DNA of 64,000 nt, taken from NCBI RefSeq assembly GCF_005877905.1, contig NZ_SWDV01000018.1, positions 101,071 to 165,070 of the forward strand. Direction: 5' to 3'. Positions 53,189-62,212 of the stretch are shown in pieces. The position numbers and the translations under genes were made by a program. The stretch's first letter is position 1, and every line of letters starts with the position of its first letter. Under the pieces are notes generated by a model. It had not been told where the DNA came from and did not search any database. It was given only the letters and a program-made list of their open reading frames with translations. The DNA is from Pseudomonas nicosulfuronedens. GTDB lineage: Bacteria > Pseudomonadota > Gammaproteobacteria > Pseudomonadales > Pseudomonadaceae.

Positions 53189-53743
53189 TCAGGCGCGGCG
53201 AAAGAGGGTGGGGTAATCGATGACCAGGCCGTCGTCATCCACGCTCAGCACCGCCTGGAATTGCGTGCCTTCGAGGTTCTCGTAGCGATAGTGGTGGGCG
53301 TCGATCCGCGTGTAGCCCTGGCGCATCCGCACGGGCTTGAGGGCCGGCGCTTCCAGATAGACGACGGCCAGCTCCCGGCGCTCACCATCGGCCAGGTGCA
53401 GGCGGCGAATGGGGAAGGTGTTGGTGAAAGGCGACGGCCAGATGTCGATGTCCAGGCAGCCGCCCAGGTCCTCCAGCGAGTCGCCTTCGGCGTTCTGCCA
53501 GTGGCCATCGCCATCGGTCAGCAGGTGCAGCTGATGCGTACCGCGGGCGCTTTCCACACTGAAATGCGCTTCCCGCAGACGCCATTGATCATCCCATTCC
53601 AACTGGTAGTCGAGCTGGTACGAGGGCCCGCCTGCTTCATCGATGGCGCGGAGCTGGCTCTCGGCGCGCCGCTCGTCCAGCTGCAGCGACTCCCAGCTGG
53701 CCGTCGGTGCGTGCCAGATGCCTTCCCAGTCCAGCGTACGCAT
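53189..53743 (-). CDS. Putative glycolipid-binding family protein (PA1994-like)
   Basis: A 184-residue soluble protein of the DUF1089 / putative glycolipid-binding family, for which the P. aeruginosa PA1994 structure was solved (from memory). It has no signal peptide. Conserved features seen: N-terminal W-E-G-I-W, central H-Q-L-H-L and L-D-I-D-I-W-P-S-P-F-T-N-T-F-P. Biological role unknown. The ATG overlaps the yjbR stop by one base (ATG within TGATG), so the two are coupled. Confidence 0.82.
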   Translation of the reverse strand: MRTLDWEGIWHAPTASWESLQLDERRAESQLRAIDEAGGPSYQLDYQLEWDDQWRLREAHFSVESARGTHQLHLLTDGDGHWQNAEGDSLEDLGGCLDIDIWPSPFTNTFPIRRLHLADGERRELAVVYLEAPALKPVRMRQGYTRIDAHHYRYENLEGTQFQAVLSVDDDGLVIDYPTLFRRA

Positions 53744-54105
53744 CAGGGCGTCTCCAGCACCAGGCCCAGGCGTTGGCGCTTCGGCAAGCGGGCGACCACC
53801 AATTGATGCGAGCGGGTCAGCGCTTCGCGCAATTCGGCGTCGCCCATGGGGTAGGGGCGCTGCATGGCAATCCAGAAGGCCCGTGCCAGATAGGGCGCGG
53901 GGCGGATGCCGGGGCGGTCGACGTAGCCCAGGAACAGCTCCGGGCCGACCTTGAAGGCCAGGCCGCCGTTGCCGCTGTCGAGAAAGTCGAGGATGGCGAA
54001 CATCTTGTTGCCGGCCACCGAGAACACCCGGTTACTGCCCCACTTGATGTCTTCACGGGCGCCAGGGAGCTCCAGGCAGAAGCGGGCGATCTGTTGCGGT
54101 GTCAT
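53743..54105 (-). CDS. MmcQ/YjbR-family protein
   Basis: A 120-residue protein of the MmcQ/YjbR double-wing DNA-binding-like fold (C-L-E-L-P-G-A-R-E-D-I-K-W-G, K-M-F-A-I-L, R-A-F-W-I-A-M). The function is unknown. It lies between ppiC and the PA1994-like gene on the same strand, with a gap of 14 bases to ppiC. Confidence 0.87.
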   Translation of the reverse strand: MTPQQIARFCLELPGAREDIKWGSNRVFSVAGNKMFAILDFLDSGNGGLAFKVGPELFLGYVDRPGIRPAPYLARAFWIAMQRPYPMGDAELREALTRSHQLVVARLPKRQRLGLVLETP

Positions 54106-54119
54106 GGGTTGCTGTTCCC

Positions 54120-54398
54120 TCAGTCCCGGAAATAGACCTCGACCAGATGGTAGCCGAACTGGCTTTTAACCGGCCCGTGAACCACGCCGACCGGTTTCTT
54201 GAAGATCACCTGGTCGATGCTACGGACCATCTGGCCCGGGCGCACCTCGCCCAGGTCGCCACCGCGCTTGCCGGAAGCGCAGGTGGAATGCTTGCGCGCC
54301 AGGGCGGCAAAGTCCTCACCCTTGGCCAGGCGCTGCTTGATCTGCTCGGCTTCGGCGGCGGTCTTGACCAGGATGTGGCGGGCCATGGCGACGGGCAT
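54120..54398 (-). CDS. ppiC: Parvulin peptidyl-prolyl isomerase PpiC
   Basis: A 92-residue minimal parvulin, almost the same length as E. coli PpiC. Landmarks: A-R-H-I-L-V-K, H-S-x-C-x-S-G-K-R-G-G-D-L-G, and F-G-Y-H-L-V-E-V. Cytoplasmic. ATG 54398 has AAGGA nearby; the upstream frame lacks parvulin sequence. Confidence 0.92.
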   Translation of the reverse strand: MPVAMARHILVKTAAEAEQIKQRLAKGEDFAALARKHSTCASGKRGGDLGEVRPGQMVRSIDQVIFKKPVGVVHGPVKSQFGYHLVEVYFRD

Positions 54399-54584
54399 TG
54401 GTTTGTGTCCTTGAATGAAAGCGTTTGCGGGGCATTGTACGGCAGCAGTGATGCAGGTCGCATTTCGCGATGGGTTGCATTGTCTGGCACTGGAGTGCTC
54501 CATAGAGTCAATCAGCCAATTCTTATTCTTAGGACGCTGCTGATAGACAGCGTCTGCCGCCACCTTGCGTACGGATGCAGTTCA

Positions 54585-55820
54585 ATGGATATCCAAGCGA
54601 TGCTCAAGATCCTGGCCACCCAGGATGGTTCGGATCTTTACCTCTCCACCGGTGCTCCGCCTTGTGCCAAGTTCAACGGGGTACTCAAACCCCTGACCAA
54701 CGAACCGATGAAGGCCGGCGACGTCGCCCGCATTGGCTACGGGCTCATGGATGAGGAGCAGCGCGCGGAGTTTGACCGTGAACTGGAAATGAACCTGGCG
54801 ATTTCCGTCGCGGGCGTCGGCCGCTTCCGTATCAACCTGTTCAAGCAGCGTAACGAAGTGTCCATCGTGGCGCGGAACATCAAGCTGGATATCCCGCTGT
54901 TCGCCGACCTGAATCTGCCCGAAGTGCTGCTCAAGGTGGTGATGGAGAAGCGTGGCCTGGTGCTCTTTGTCGGCGGCACCGGCTCGGGCAAGTCCACCTC
55001 CCTGGCGGCGCTGATCGACCACCGCAATCGCAACAGCGGCGGCCACATCATCACCATCGAAGACCCCATCGAATACGTGCACCGGCACCGCAAGTCGATC
55101 ATCAACCAGCGCGAAGTCGGGGTGGACACCCGCAGTTTCCATGCCGCGCTGAAGAACACCCTGCGCCAGGCGCCGGACGTGATCCTGATTGGCGAGATCC
55201 GCGACCGCGAGACCATGGAGCACGCCCTGGCCTTCGCCGACACCGGCCACCTGGCGATCTCCACGCTTCACGCGAACAACGCCAACCAGGCGCTGGACCG
55301 CATCATCAACTTCTTCCCCGAGGAGCGCCGGCCGCAGTTGCTCAACGACCTGGGCAACAACCTCAAGGCCTTCGTCTCCCAGCGCCTGGTGCGTACCCAG
55401 GACGGCAAGCGCCGCGCAGCGGTAGAAGTTCTGCTGGGCACCGCGACCATCAGCGATATCATCAAGCGCGGCGACTTCAGCTCGATCAAGGAAATCATGG
55501 ACAAGTCCCGCGCCCTCGGCATGCAGACCTTCGACCAAGCGCTGTTCGACCTGGCAGTGGAGGGCGCAATCACCGAGGAAGAAGCGGTGAAGAACGCCGA
55601 CTCGGCGAACAACCTGCGTCTGAAGCTCAAGCTGTACAAGGACAACCCGGGCAGCGTCGGCAGCGCTGCCACGCCCGCAGCGGCCAAGCCTGCCGCGCCG
55701 GCTCCGGCGCCCGTCGCTCCCCCGGCCGCCGCCCAGCCGGTGGAAGCTTCCAGCTGGGGGCTGGAACTCGCGCTGGAAGAGATCGAGGCGGAAGACGCGG
55801 AGAAGCCGGTCGGCCAGTAA
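54585..55820 (+). CDS. PilT/PilU-family retraction ATPase with Pro/Ala C-terminal tail
   Basis: A 411-residue hexameric ATPase of type IV pili. Walker A G-G-T-G-S-G-K-S at ~130-138, Walker B with I-L-I-G-E-I-R-D, and the AIRNLIRE-type region are in place; overall sequence is nearer PilU than PilT. After L-R-L-K-L-K-L-Y-K-D it carries a ~55-residue Ala/Pro tail ending in an acidic helix W-G-L-E-L-A-L-E-E-I-E-A-E-D. It is not beside pilT or pil genes, so it is an extra retraction-type ATPase. ATG 54585 begins the conserved M-D-I-Q-A-M-L. Confidence 0.87.
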   Translation: MDIQAMLKILATQDGSDLYLSTGAPPCAKFNGVLKPLTNEPMKAGDVARIGYGLMDEEQRAEFDRELEMNLAISVAGVGRFRINLFKQRNEVSIVARNIKLDIPLFADLNLPEVLLKVVMEKRGLVLFVGGTGSGKSTSLAALIDHRNRNSGGHIITIEDPIEYVHRHRKSIINQREVGVDTRSFHAALKNTLRQAPDVILIGEIRDRETMEHALAFADTGHLAISTLHANNANQALDRIINFFPEERRPQLLNDLGNNLKAFVSQRLVRTQDGKRRAAVEVLLGTATISDIIKRGDFSSIKEIMDKSRALGMQTFDQALFDLAVEGAITEEEAVKNADSANNLRLKLKLYKDNPGSVGSAATPAAAKPAAPAPAPVAPPAAAQPVEASSWGLELALEEIEAEDAEKPVGQ

Positions 55821-55835
55821 GCCGCCCGCTGCACA

Positions 55836-55865
55836 CAAAAAGCCCCGGCATGCCGGGGCTTTTTC
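55836..55865. terminator. Perfectly palindromic terminator
   Basis: AGCCCCGGCATGCCGGGGCT (55841-55860), with A5 before and T5 after, serves the PilU-like gene and the convergent porin. Confidence 0.93.
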
Positions 55866-55884
55866 ATGGATTGCAGGAGCTGCA

Positions 55885-57135
55885 TCAAAGCAGCGAGAGG
55901 GGATAGCTGATGATCAGCCGGTTCTCGTCGAAGCTGTTGGTGCTGCCCCAGTCGCGCCGCATGCTGGAGTTACGCCACTTGAGGTTCAGCGTCCTGAAGG
56001 TGCCGCTTTGCACCGTGTACGCCAGTTCGCTTTCGCGGCCCCATTCGCGGCCGTCGTCGGTGCTGGTGTTGTGCACGTTGCGGCCCTGGATGTAGCGATT
56101 CATCAGGGTCAGGCCGGGCACGCCGAAAGCGGCGAAATCGTAGTCATGACGCAACTGCCAGGAGCGCTCCTTGGCACTCTCGTAACTGGCGTTGTAGCTG
56201 TCGTTGGCCAGGGTACCGCCGCTGGTGCCATTGACGCGGAACCACTCGTCCTCACCCATGACCTTCTGCAGGCCGAGATAGAAGGTGCTCGCGCCGTACT
56301 TTGCCGAGAAAAGTCCAGAGAAGGTGCGGTTGTCCAGGTCACCGGCACGGGCGCTGCCGTCCTCCTTACCCCAGAAGTAGCCGATATTCGCACCGAGCAC
56401 CCAGTTGCCCAGCGGTTGGCTGTGCTGCAGTTGCAGGTACTGCTGCTGGTAGATGTCCTTCAGCTGCGCATTCCACAGGCCGACCAGGGTACGGTCGCCG
56501 TTGAAGCGGTACTCGCCGCCGGCGAAGTTGAAGCGGTCGGAGGTGTAGGCCGGGCGATTGAACAGCGACATGTCTTGCATGCTGGCGTCATTGCGCGGGC
56601 TGTTCTGGCGGAACTGGCCGCCGTAGAGGGTCAGGCCGTCGATTTCCTTCGAGGTGACCTGTGCGCCCTGGAAGGTCTGCGGCAGCGAGCGGCCGTCATC
56701 CGAGCGCAGGATCGGCAGTACCACCATCCATTCACCGGCCTTGAATTCGGTTTTCGACACCTTGGCCTTGCCGGCCACCGCCAGGCGGCCGAAGTCGTCG
56801 GCGGGGCGGCCGTCGTCGTGGGTCGGCAACAACTGGGTGCCGGCCGTGCCCTTGCCGCCGTCTAGCTTCAGGCTGTACAGCCCGAGCACGTCCAGGCCTA
56901 GCCCGATGGTGCCCTGGGTGTAGCCGGAGCGGGCGTCGAGGATGAAGCTCTGTGTCCATTCTTCCGCCTTGCCCTGGCGGGCTTCGCCGACATAGTTGCG
57001 GTTCATGTAGAAGTTGCGCAGCAGCACGCTGGCCTTGGCGCCCTCAAGGAAACCGGCTTCCTCGGCGCTGGCCAGGACGGGCAGGGCGGGTAGCAGGCAG
57101 GCGCTGATGGTGAGGTGGGGCAGGTGGCGGAGCAT
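55885..57135 (-). CDS. OprD-family outer-membrane porin (second copy)
   Basis: A 416-residue OprD-type porin: signal peptide (cleavage near V-L-A-S-A), A-S-V-L-L-R-N-F-Y-M-N-R-N-Y near the mature start, G-Y-T-Q-G-T-I-G-L-G-L-D, and a C-terminus ending S-L-L. It shares the family plan with the porin at 50.3 kb but differs enough to be a separate subtype. Last residue is Leu, not Phe, which is less usual. Substrate unknown. Confidence 0.88.
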   Translation of the reverse strand: MLRHLPHLTISACLLPALPVLASAEEAGFLEGAKASVLLRNFYMNRNYVGEARQGKAEEWTQSFILDARSGYTQGTIGLGLDVLGLYSLKLDGGKGTAGTQLLPTHDDGRPADDFGRLAVAGKAKVSKTEFKAGEWMVVLPILRSDDGRSLPQTFQGAQVTSKEIDGLTLYGGQFRQNSPRNDASMQDMSLFNRPAYTSDRFNFAGGEYRFNGDRTLVGLWNAQLKDIYQQQYLQLQHSQPLGNWVLGANIGYFWGKEDGSARAGDLDNRTFSGLFSAKYGASTFYLGLQKVMGEDEWFRVNGTSGGTLANDSYNASYESAKERSWQLRHDYDFAAFGVPGLTLMNRYIQGRNVHNTSTDDGREWGRESELAYTVQSGTFRTLNLKWRNSSMRRDWGSTNSFDENRLIISYPLSLL

Positions 57136-57679
57136 GGGGGTTCCCTCGGCATTCTTGTCGTTGTTCGGGGCGAACGAGGCCCTCCGCGCGGCTCTGTCAG
57201 GAGCGGCGGATGGAGGTTGAAAACGGTCAGCGAGCGCGGATCAGGCGATCAGCCGGGCGCGAGGGGCGTGCAAGCAAGCGTGCGAAGACAGACGGCGGGG
57301 GCGATGCACGCGCGCGGGCGTGCCAGGGAGAGCGTGAGCATGTGAACGGGCCTTTCTTATTAGTAGTTGTTGGCGCCGCATCGAGGCGGCGACTGGGGCC
57401 ATAGTGGTGCTCCGTGAAGCGCCTTCGCAATTCGCCCGAGGCGTAAGCGTTCGCTGTTCGAACGGCAATTAACCAAATGGAACATTCATCCGCCGGCACT
57501 ACGCGTAGGATGGCCGACACAATGCTGCGCGGGACTTGTATCGTGCGGCCTTTCAGCGGACCCGCGAGGTGCTCCCGGCTTGGCGTGACGGATTCTTTCT
57601 CCGGCGCGCCCTGCTAGGCTGTCCTGCTCTTCCTGTTGGCCTCGCGCCCGCCGCATCTGCCTAGTGAATCCGTGAGTCG
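57136..57679. other. Intergenic region between porin and EamA gene
   Basis: 544 bases. 57136-57350 is GC-rich with purine runs; 57350-57500 is A/T-richer and probably holds the divergent promoters. Several short frames on both strands, the longest 97 codons, lack codon bias and ribosome sites. I see no gene or RNA here. Confidence 0.55.
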
Positions 57680-58564
57680 ATGAGTACCAGTCAATCGCCG
57701 TTGTCCGGCGTCCACCAACCCTTCAAGGGCATCCTGCTCATCGTCCTGGCGACCTTCCTGTTCTCCAGCCACGACGCGCTGTCCAAGTACCTGGCGAGCA
57801 TCTATCCCATCGTCATGGTGGTGTGGGCGCGCTATGTGGTGCACACGCTGTTGATGGCGGGCATCTTCCTGCCGCGCGCCGGCCTTGCCGTGCTGCGCAC
57901 CCGTCATCCCTTCCTGCAGACGATCCGTGCGCTGTGCCTGCTGGGCACCAGCTTTCTATTCACCACCGGCCTGCAGTACATCCCGCTGGCCGAGGCGACC
58001 TCGGTGAACTTCCTCGCACCGCTGTTGGTGACGGCGCTGTCGGTACCGTTGCTGGGCGAGCGGGTCAGTGCCGGGCAGTGGGCGGCGGTGCTGGTGGGAT
58101 TTGCTGGTGTGCTGATCATCGTCCACCCCGGTGGCGACCTGTTCACCCCGGCGGTGCTGTTGCCGTTTGGCTCGGCGCTGTGCTTCAGCTTTTACCAGTT
58201 GCTGACGCGCAAGCTCAGCCAGGTGGACAGCCCGACCACCAGCAACTTCTTCGCCGGGCTGTGCAACACCCTGATCGTCAGCGCACTGGTGCCGTTCTTC
58301 TGGCAATGGCCGGGGTTGGTGCATGGCCTGATGATGTTGGCCCTGGGTACCTGCGGGATGACCGCACACCTGTTCCTGACCCAGGCTTTCAAGCATGCGG
58401 CGCCAGCGCTGCTGGCACCGTTCAGCTATTGCCAGATCGTCTTCGCCGGGCTGCTGGGCTTCGTCATCTTCGGCCATACGCCGGAACCGTCGGCGCTGCT
58501 GGGTATCGCGGTGATCTGCGGCAGCGGGCTGGCAGCGGCGTGGTTGCAGAGCCGCAAGCGGTAG
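57680..58564 (+). CDS. EamA-family (DMT) inner-membrane transporter
   Basis: A 294-residue ten-helix protein with two EamA repeats (~12-145, ~155-290). The G-I-L-L-I-V-L-A-T-F-L-F-S-S-H-D-A start and L-A-E-A-T-S-V-N-F-L-A-P motif are typical of the RhaT/RarD-like exporters. Substrate unknown. Unrelated in sequence detail to the EamA gene at 22.7 kb. Confidence 0.87.
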   Translation: MSTSQSPLSGVHQPFKGILLIVLATFLFSSHDALSKYLASIYPIVMVVWARYVVHTLLMAGIFLPRAGLAVLRTRHPFLQTIRALCLLGTSFLFTTGLQYIPLAEATSVNFLAPLLVTALSVPLLGERVSAGQWAAVLVGFAGVLIIVHPGGDLFTPAVLLPFGSALCFSFYQLLTRKLSQVDSPTTSNFFAGLCNTLIVSALVPFFWQWPGLVHGLMMLALGTCGMTAHLFLTQAFKHAAPALLAPFSYCQIVFAGLLGFVIFGHTPEPSALLGIAVICGSGLAAAWLQSRKR

Positions 58565-58578
58565 ACACGTTGCTCTTC

Positions 58579-58674
58579 CTGTAGGAGCGAGGGGGACGCT
58601 CAGTCCTTGCTCGCGAACGGATTTGCCGGCGGCTCGGGAGCTGGGCGGGTTCGCGAGCAAGCTCGCTCCTACAA
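58579..58674. repeat. REP pair with an insertion in the left hairpin
   Basis: GTAGGAGCGAG, then 14 extra bases (58592-58605, GGGGACGCTCAGTC), then CTTGCTCGCGAA; on the right the normal GCGAGCAAGCTCGCTCCTAC. The insertion forms its own GGAC-GCTCA-GTCC stem. Confidence 0.85.
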
Positions 58675-58685
58675 TGTTCTGCCCG

Positions 58686-59504
58686 TCATTCGATCTCGAA
58701 CAGGCCATGGCGGATCGGCCCGACCTGCAGTCGCTGACGCACGTCGTCGTCGATGCGTGGATCGTCCGGCTGGTACAGCTTCACCTGGCGATAGGCGCTG
58801 ATGCGGTTGATCTCCGGGCCCAGGTATTCCCAGACCACGCGGGTGCATGCCGGGGTGCGCCGGTCGCCGCTGGAAACGCCGGTCTTCAGGCCGTTCAGGC
58901 GGGTGATGCGACTCTTGAAACTGGGGATGAGAATGGTCTGGCTCATCTCGTTGACGGTGAGCGACTCGTAATCCATCAGGAACACCCGGTCCTGCAGCTG
59001 GAAGGCTGCACCCAGGTAGCGGCAGCGCACCCAGTCCTCGGCCTGCACATCGGTACTGCTCGATCGCTCCTGGCGCTCCTGGCGCTCGAAGAGGAAGTTG
59101 CCGTCCTCTTCATACAGGTGCACCAGCGACAAGAGGATCGAGCCCGGCACTGACATGCAGTTGGAATACTCGAAGTAGTAGCCGCAATAGCGCGACAGGT
59201 TGCCCGCGTGCTCGCGCAAGGGGCGGAGCATTTCGAGCAGCGGATCATGACGCTGACTATTCGCCGGCGAGGCACCCCGTGCGCCAATCAGTCGGGCGAA
59301 CTGTTCAGGGGGCAATTGCAGCTCGTAATCCTCGACGCCGAAGAAATCTCCAATCCGTTTGAGGTTGTAGGCCGTGGGTTGGCTCTGCCCACCCAGGTAC
59401 TTGTTGAACTGCGCGCGGTTGATCGCAAGCTTCCGGCAAACCTCCGAAATAGAGCGGTAGTGGGCGCACAGCAGCTTGAGATTGGGGCCGAGGTTTTCGG
59501 ACAT
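58686..59504 (-). CDS. Helix-turn-helix transcriptional regulator
   Basis: A 272-residue regulator. Residues ~10-60 carry an XRE-like helix-turn-helix (I-S-E-V-C-R-K-L-A-I-N-R-A-Q-F-N-K-Y-L-G); the rest is a sensory domain of about 200 residues with no family I can name. It is divergent from the AgcS symporter and convergent to the EamA gene. A TGGCGC-N7-GCGCCA dyad at 59530-59548 lies just upstream. The ATG 59504 is preferred to a TTG at 59549. Confidence 0.8.
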   Translation of the reverse strand: MSENLGPNLKLLCAHYRSISEVCRKLAINRAQFNKYLGGQSQPTAYNLKRIGDFFGVEDYELQLPPEQFARLIGARGASPANSQRHDPLLEMLRPLREHAGNLSRYCGYYFEYSNCMSVPGSILLSLVHLYEEDGNFLFERQERQERSSSTDVQAEDWVRCRYLGAAFQLQDRVFLMDYESLTVNEMSQTILIPSFKSRITRLNGLKTGVSSGDRRTPACTRVVWEYLGPEINRISAYRQVKLYQPDDPRIDDDVRQRLQVGPIRHGLFEIE

Positions 59505-59529
59505 TCGTGCCAGGTCCAGGTGATGCGAC

Positions 59530-59548
59530 TGGCGCAATAATAGCGCCA
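59530..59548. promoter_or_regulatory. Candidate operator between HTH gene and agcS
   Basis: TGGCGC-AATAATA-GCGCCA, a perfect 6+6 dyad, 26 bases from the regulator start and 125 before the symporter. The A/T core could also be part of a -10 box. Confidence 0.5.
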
Positions 59549-59672
59549 AGTGGCGTCAATTCGTAGCAAGCCGCGAAATTGTTTCGCAAGGCTTCGGGCG
59601 CAACCATGCGCCCCCAGTGAGCGGGCCAGCCCCAGGTCCGTGCTCCCACAATAACAATCGAGGCCCCAGCAC

Positions 59673-61115
59673 ATGCTCGACGCGATCAACGATTTCCTCT
59701 CCGGGAAAGTCCTCATCGTCCTCATCGTAGGACTCGGTGCGTACTTCACCATCCGTTCCCGTTTCGTCCAGTTCCGCCACTTCGGCCACATGTTCGGTGT
59801 GTTCAAGGAGTCGATCCGCGGCCAGTCCGGCCAGCTGAGCTCGTTCCAGGCCCTGATGCTGAGCCTCGCCGGCCGCGTGGGCGCCGGTAACATCGCCGGC
59901 GTCGGCATCGCTGTGACCCTGGGTGGCCCCGGCGCCGTGTTCTGGATGTGGGTCACCGCGCTGGTGGGCATGTCCAGCAGCTTCTTCGAATGCACCCTGG
60001 CCCAGGTCTACAAGCGCAGCGACGGCGACGGCCTGTATCGCGGCGGCCCGGCCTACTACATCCAGCACGGCCTGAAGCTGCGCTGGATGGCGCTGACCTT
60101 CGCGGTCCTGCTGCTGGTCACCTATGGCTTTGCCTTCAACGGCCTGCAAGCCTTCACTGTGACCCACTCGCTGCAGAACGCCTTCGACATCCCGGTGCTG
60201 TACTCGGGCATCGCCCTGGCCGTGCTGCTGGCGATCGTGTTCTTCGGCGGCATCCAGCGCATTGCGGCGGTCTCCGACCTGCTGGTGCCGGTCAAGACCC
60301 TGGCCTACATCGCCGTGACCCTCTACGTGATCGTCACCCAGATCGAACTGGTGCCGGGCATGCTGACCACCATCGTGAAGAGCGCCTTCGGCCTGGAACC
60401 GGCCTTCGCCGGCCTGCTGGGTAGCGCCATCGTGATGGGCGTGAAGCGCGGCGTGTTCGCCAACGAAGCGGGCCTGGGCAGTGCGCCGAACGTCGCCGCT
60501 GTCGCCGCTGTGCGTCACCCGGCCTCCCAAGGCGTGGTCCAGGCGTTCAGCGTGTTCCTCGACACCTTCGTCATCTGCACCTGCACCGCGCTGCTGATCC
60601 TGCTCTCGGGCTTCTACACCCCCGGCTTCGAAGGCGACGGCATCACCCTGACGCAGAACTCGCTGGCCGCCGTGGTCGGTGACTGGGGTCGCATCTTCGT
60701 CAGCGTCGCACTGTCGCTGTTCGTGTTCACCTGCATCACCTACAACTACTACCTCGGTGAGAACGCCCTGCAGTTCATCGTCGGTCGCAGCCGCTCCGCG
60801 CTGATCGCCTTCCGCGTGCTGGTGCTGGGCCTGATCCTCTGGGGCTCGATGCAGAACCTGGGCACCGTGTTCGCCTTCGCCGACATCACCATGACCTGCC
60901 TGGCCTTCGTCAACCTGGTGGCCCTGGCGATGCTGATCAAGACCGGGCTGCGCGTGATGCGTGACTACGACGAACAACGCCGCGCCGGCATCGAGCGCCC
61001 GGTGTTCGACGCCAGCAAGTTCGCCGACCTGGACATCGACCACGATGCCTGGCGCGATGCGCACAAGATCAATTCGACTGCTCCGGCCCACGGCAGCCTG
61101 CCCGCCCAGGGCTGA
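59673..61115 (+). CDS. Sodium:alanine/glycine symporter, AgcS family
   Basis: A 480-residue transporter with about eleven helices. The family signatures R-V-G-A-G-N-I-A-G-V-G-I-A and N-E-A-G-L-G-S-A-P-N-V-A are intact. It brings in alanine, glycine or serine with Na+. The downstream asparaginase and upstream HTH regulator suggest an amino-acid use unit. Followed by a strong hairpin. Confidence 0.92.
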   Translation: MLDAINDFLSGKVLIVLIVGLGAYFTIRSRFVQFRHFGHMFGVFKESIRGQSGQLSSFQALMLSLAGRVGAGNIAGVGIAVTLGGPGAVFWMWVTALVGMSSSFFECTLAQVYKRSDGDGLYRGGPAYYIQHGLKLRWMALTFAVLLLVTYGFAFNGLQAFTVTHSLQNAFDIPVLYSGIALAVLLAIVFFGGIQRIAAVSDLLVPVKTLAYIAVTLYVIVTQIELVPGMLTTIVKSAFGLEPAFAGLLGSAIVMGVKRGVFANEAGLGSAPNVAAVAAVRHPASQGVVQAFSVFLDTFVICTCTALLILLSGFYTPGFEGDGITLTQNSLAAVVGDWGRIFVSVALSLFVFTCITYNYYLGENALQFIVGRSRSALIAFRVLVLGLILWGSMQNLGTVFAFADITMTCLAFVNLVALAMLIKTGLRVMRDYDEQRRAGIERPVFDASKFADLDIDHDAWRDAHKINSTAPAHGSLPAQG

Positions 61116-61136
61116 TCCGCTGACTTTGGTCTGATA

Positions 61137-61171
61137 CGCGAGGCCGGGACTTCTCCCGGCCTCGCGGTTTA
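61137..61171 (+). terminator. Terminator-like hairpin after agcS
   Basis: CGCGAGGCCGGGA-CTTC-TCCCGGCCTCGCG, a 13-bp perfect stem followed only by GTTTAT. Termination may be partial, giving some read-through to the asparaginase gene 31 bases later. Confidence 0.75.
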
Positions 61172-61201
61172 TCCTGTGAACTTTCCTACAAGAGCACTGG
61201 C

Positions 61202-62197
61202 ATGCGTCGAGTGAAGAATCTCTTCGTCCTCTATACCGGCGGCACTATCGGCATGCTGCAAACCGCCGAAGGCCTCGCCCCGGCTGGCGGTTTCGAAGCT
61301 CGCATGCGCGAACAACTGCAAGGCCAGGGCGAGACTCGCCTCAACTGGACCTTTGCCGAACTGCAACCGCTGCTCGACAGCGCCAACATGACCCAGGCCA
61401 ACTGGCTGGCCATGCGCGACGCCATTGTCCATGCGGTGGAGCTGGGCGGTCATGACGGCGTGCTGGTGCTGCACGGCACCGACACCCTGGCCTACAGCGC
61501 CGCCGCGCTGTCGTTCCTGCTGCTGGGCCTGAAGGTGCCGGTGCTGCTGACCGGCTCCATGCAGCCCATGGGCGCGCCGGGTAGCGATGCCCCGTCCAAC
61601 CTGCTGGGTTCGCTGACGGCGCTGGAGCGCGGCGTCGAGCCGGGCGTCTGGTTGTTCTTCAACGGCGAGCTGATGCACGGCGCCCGTGTCACCAAGCTGC
61701 GCAGCGACGCCTTCGATGCTTTCGCCGTACTGCCCCGCGAGCGCCAGGGGGAGCGTGCCGAGTCGCTGCCTGCCGAGTTGAGCTACCGCCAGCCGCGTCA
61801 ACCGGTGAACCTTGTGGTGTTGCCGCTGTTCCCCGGTTTGCGCGCCGAGCACCTGCGCGCTTTGTTGGGCACAGGCGTGCAGGCGTTGCTGCTGGAGTGT
61901 TTCGGTAGCGGCACCGGCCCGTCGGACAACGAAGACCTGCTGGCCGCTCTGCGCGAAGCCCACGCTCGCGGCGTGGTGTTGGCGGCGATCAGCCAGTGCC
62001 CGCAGGGCCATGTGGCCTTCGATGTCTACGCGGCCGGCAGTCGTCTGCGCGATGCCGGATTGGTGTCTGGCGGTGGGATGACTCGTGAAGCAGCGCTGGG
62101 CAAGTTGTTCAGCCTGATCGGCAGTGGCCTGCCGCCTTCCGAGGTCGAGCGGCTGTTCGCGCTCGACCTGTGCGGCGAGCGCGTCGACGCCCGGTAA
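61202..62197 (+). CDS. ansA: Type I asparaginase
   Basis: A 331-residue asparaginase: first catalytic Thr in Y-T-G-G-T-I-G-M (residue ~15) and second in H-G-T-D-T-L-A-Y. No signal peptide, so the cytoplasmic type I form. Hydrolyses asparagine to aspartate and ammonia. It follows the AgcS gene and is convergent with the FixJ-type regulator (16 bases between stops). Confidence 0.9.
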   Translation: MRRVKNLFVLYTGGTIGMLQTAEGLAPAGGFEARMREQLQGQGETRLNWTFAELQPLLDSANMTQANWLAMRDAIVHAVELGGHDGVLVLHGTDTLAYSAAALSFLLLGLKVPVLLTGSMQPMGAPGSDAPSNLLGSLTALERGVEPGVWLFFNGELMHGARVTKLRSDAFDAFAVLPRERQGERAESLPAELSYRQPRQPVNLVVLPLFPGLRAEHLRALLGTGVQALLLECFGSGTGPSDNEDLLAALREAHARGVVLAAISQCPQGHVAFDVYAAGSRLRDAGLVSGGGMTREAALGKLFSLIGSGLPPSEVERLFALDLCGERVDAR

Positions 62198-62212
62198 AGG
62201 AAAGTGCCCCGC

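Noticed and set aside
57227..57520. 97-codon frame upstream of the second OprD gene
   Set aside because: No ribosome site, no codon bias and no domain; lies in the promoter region.
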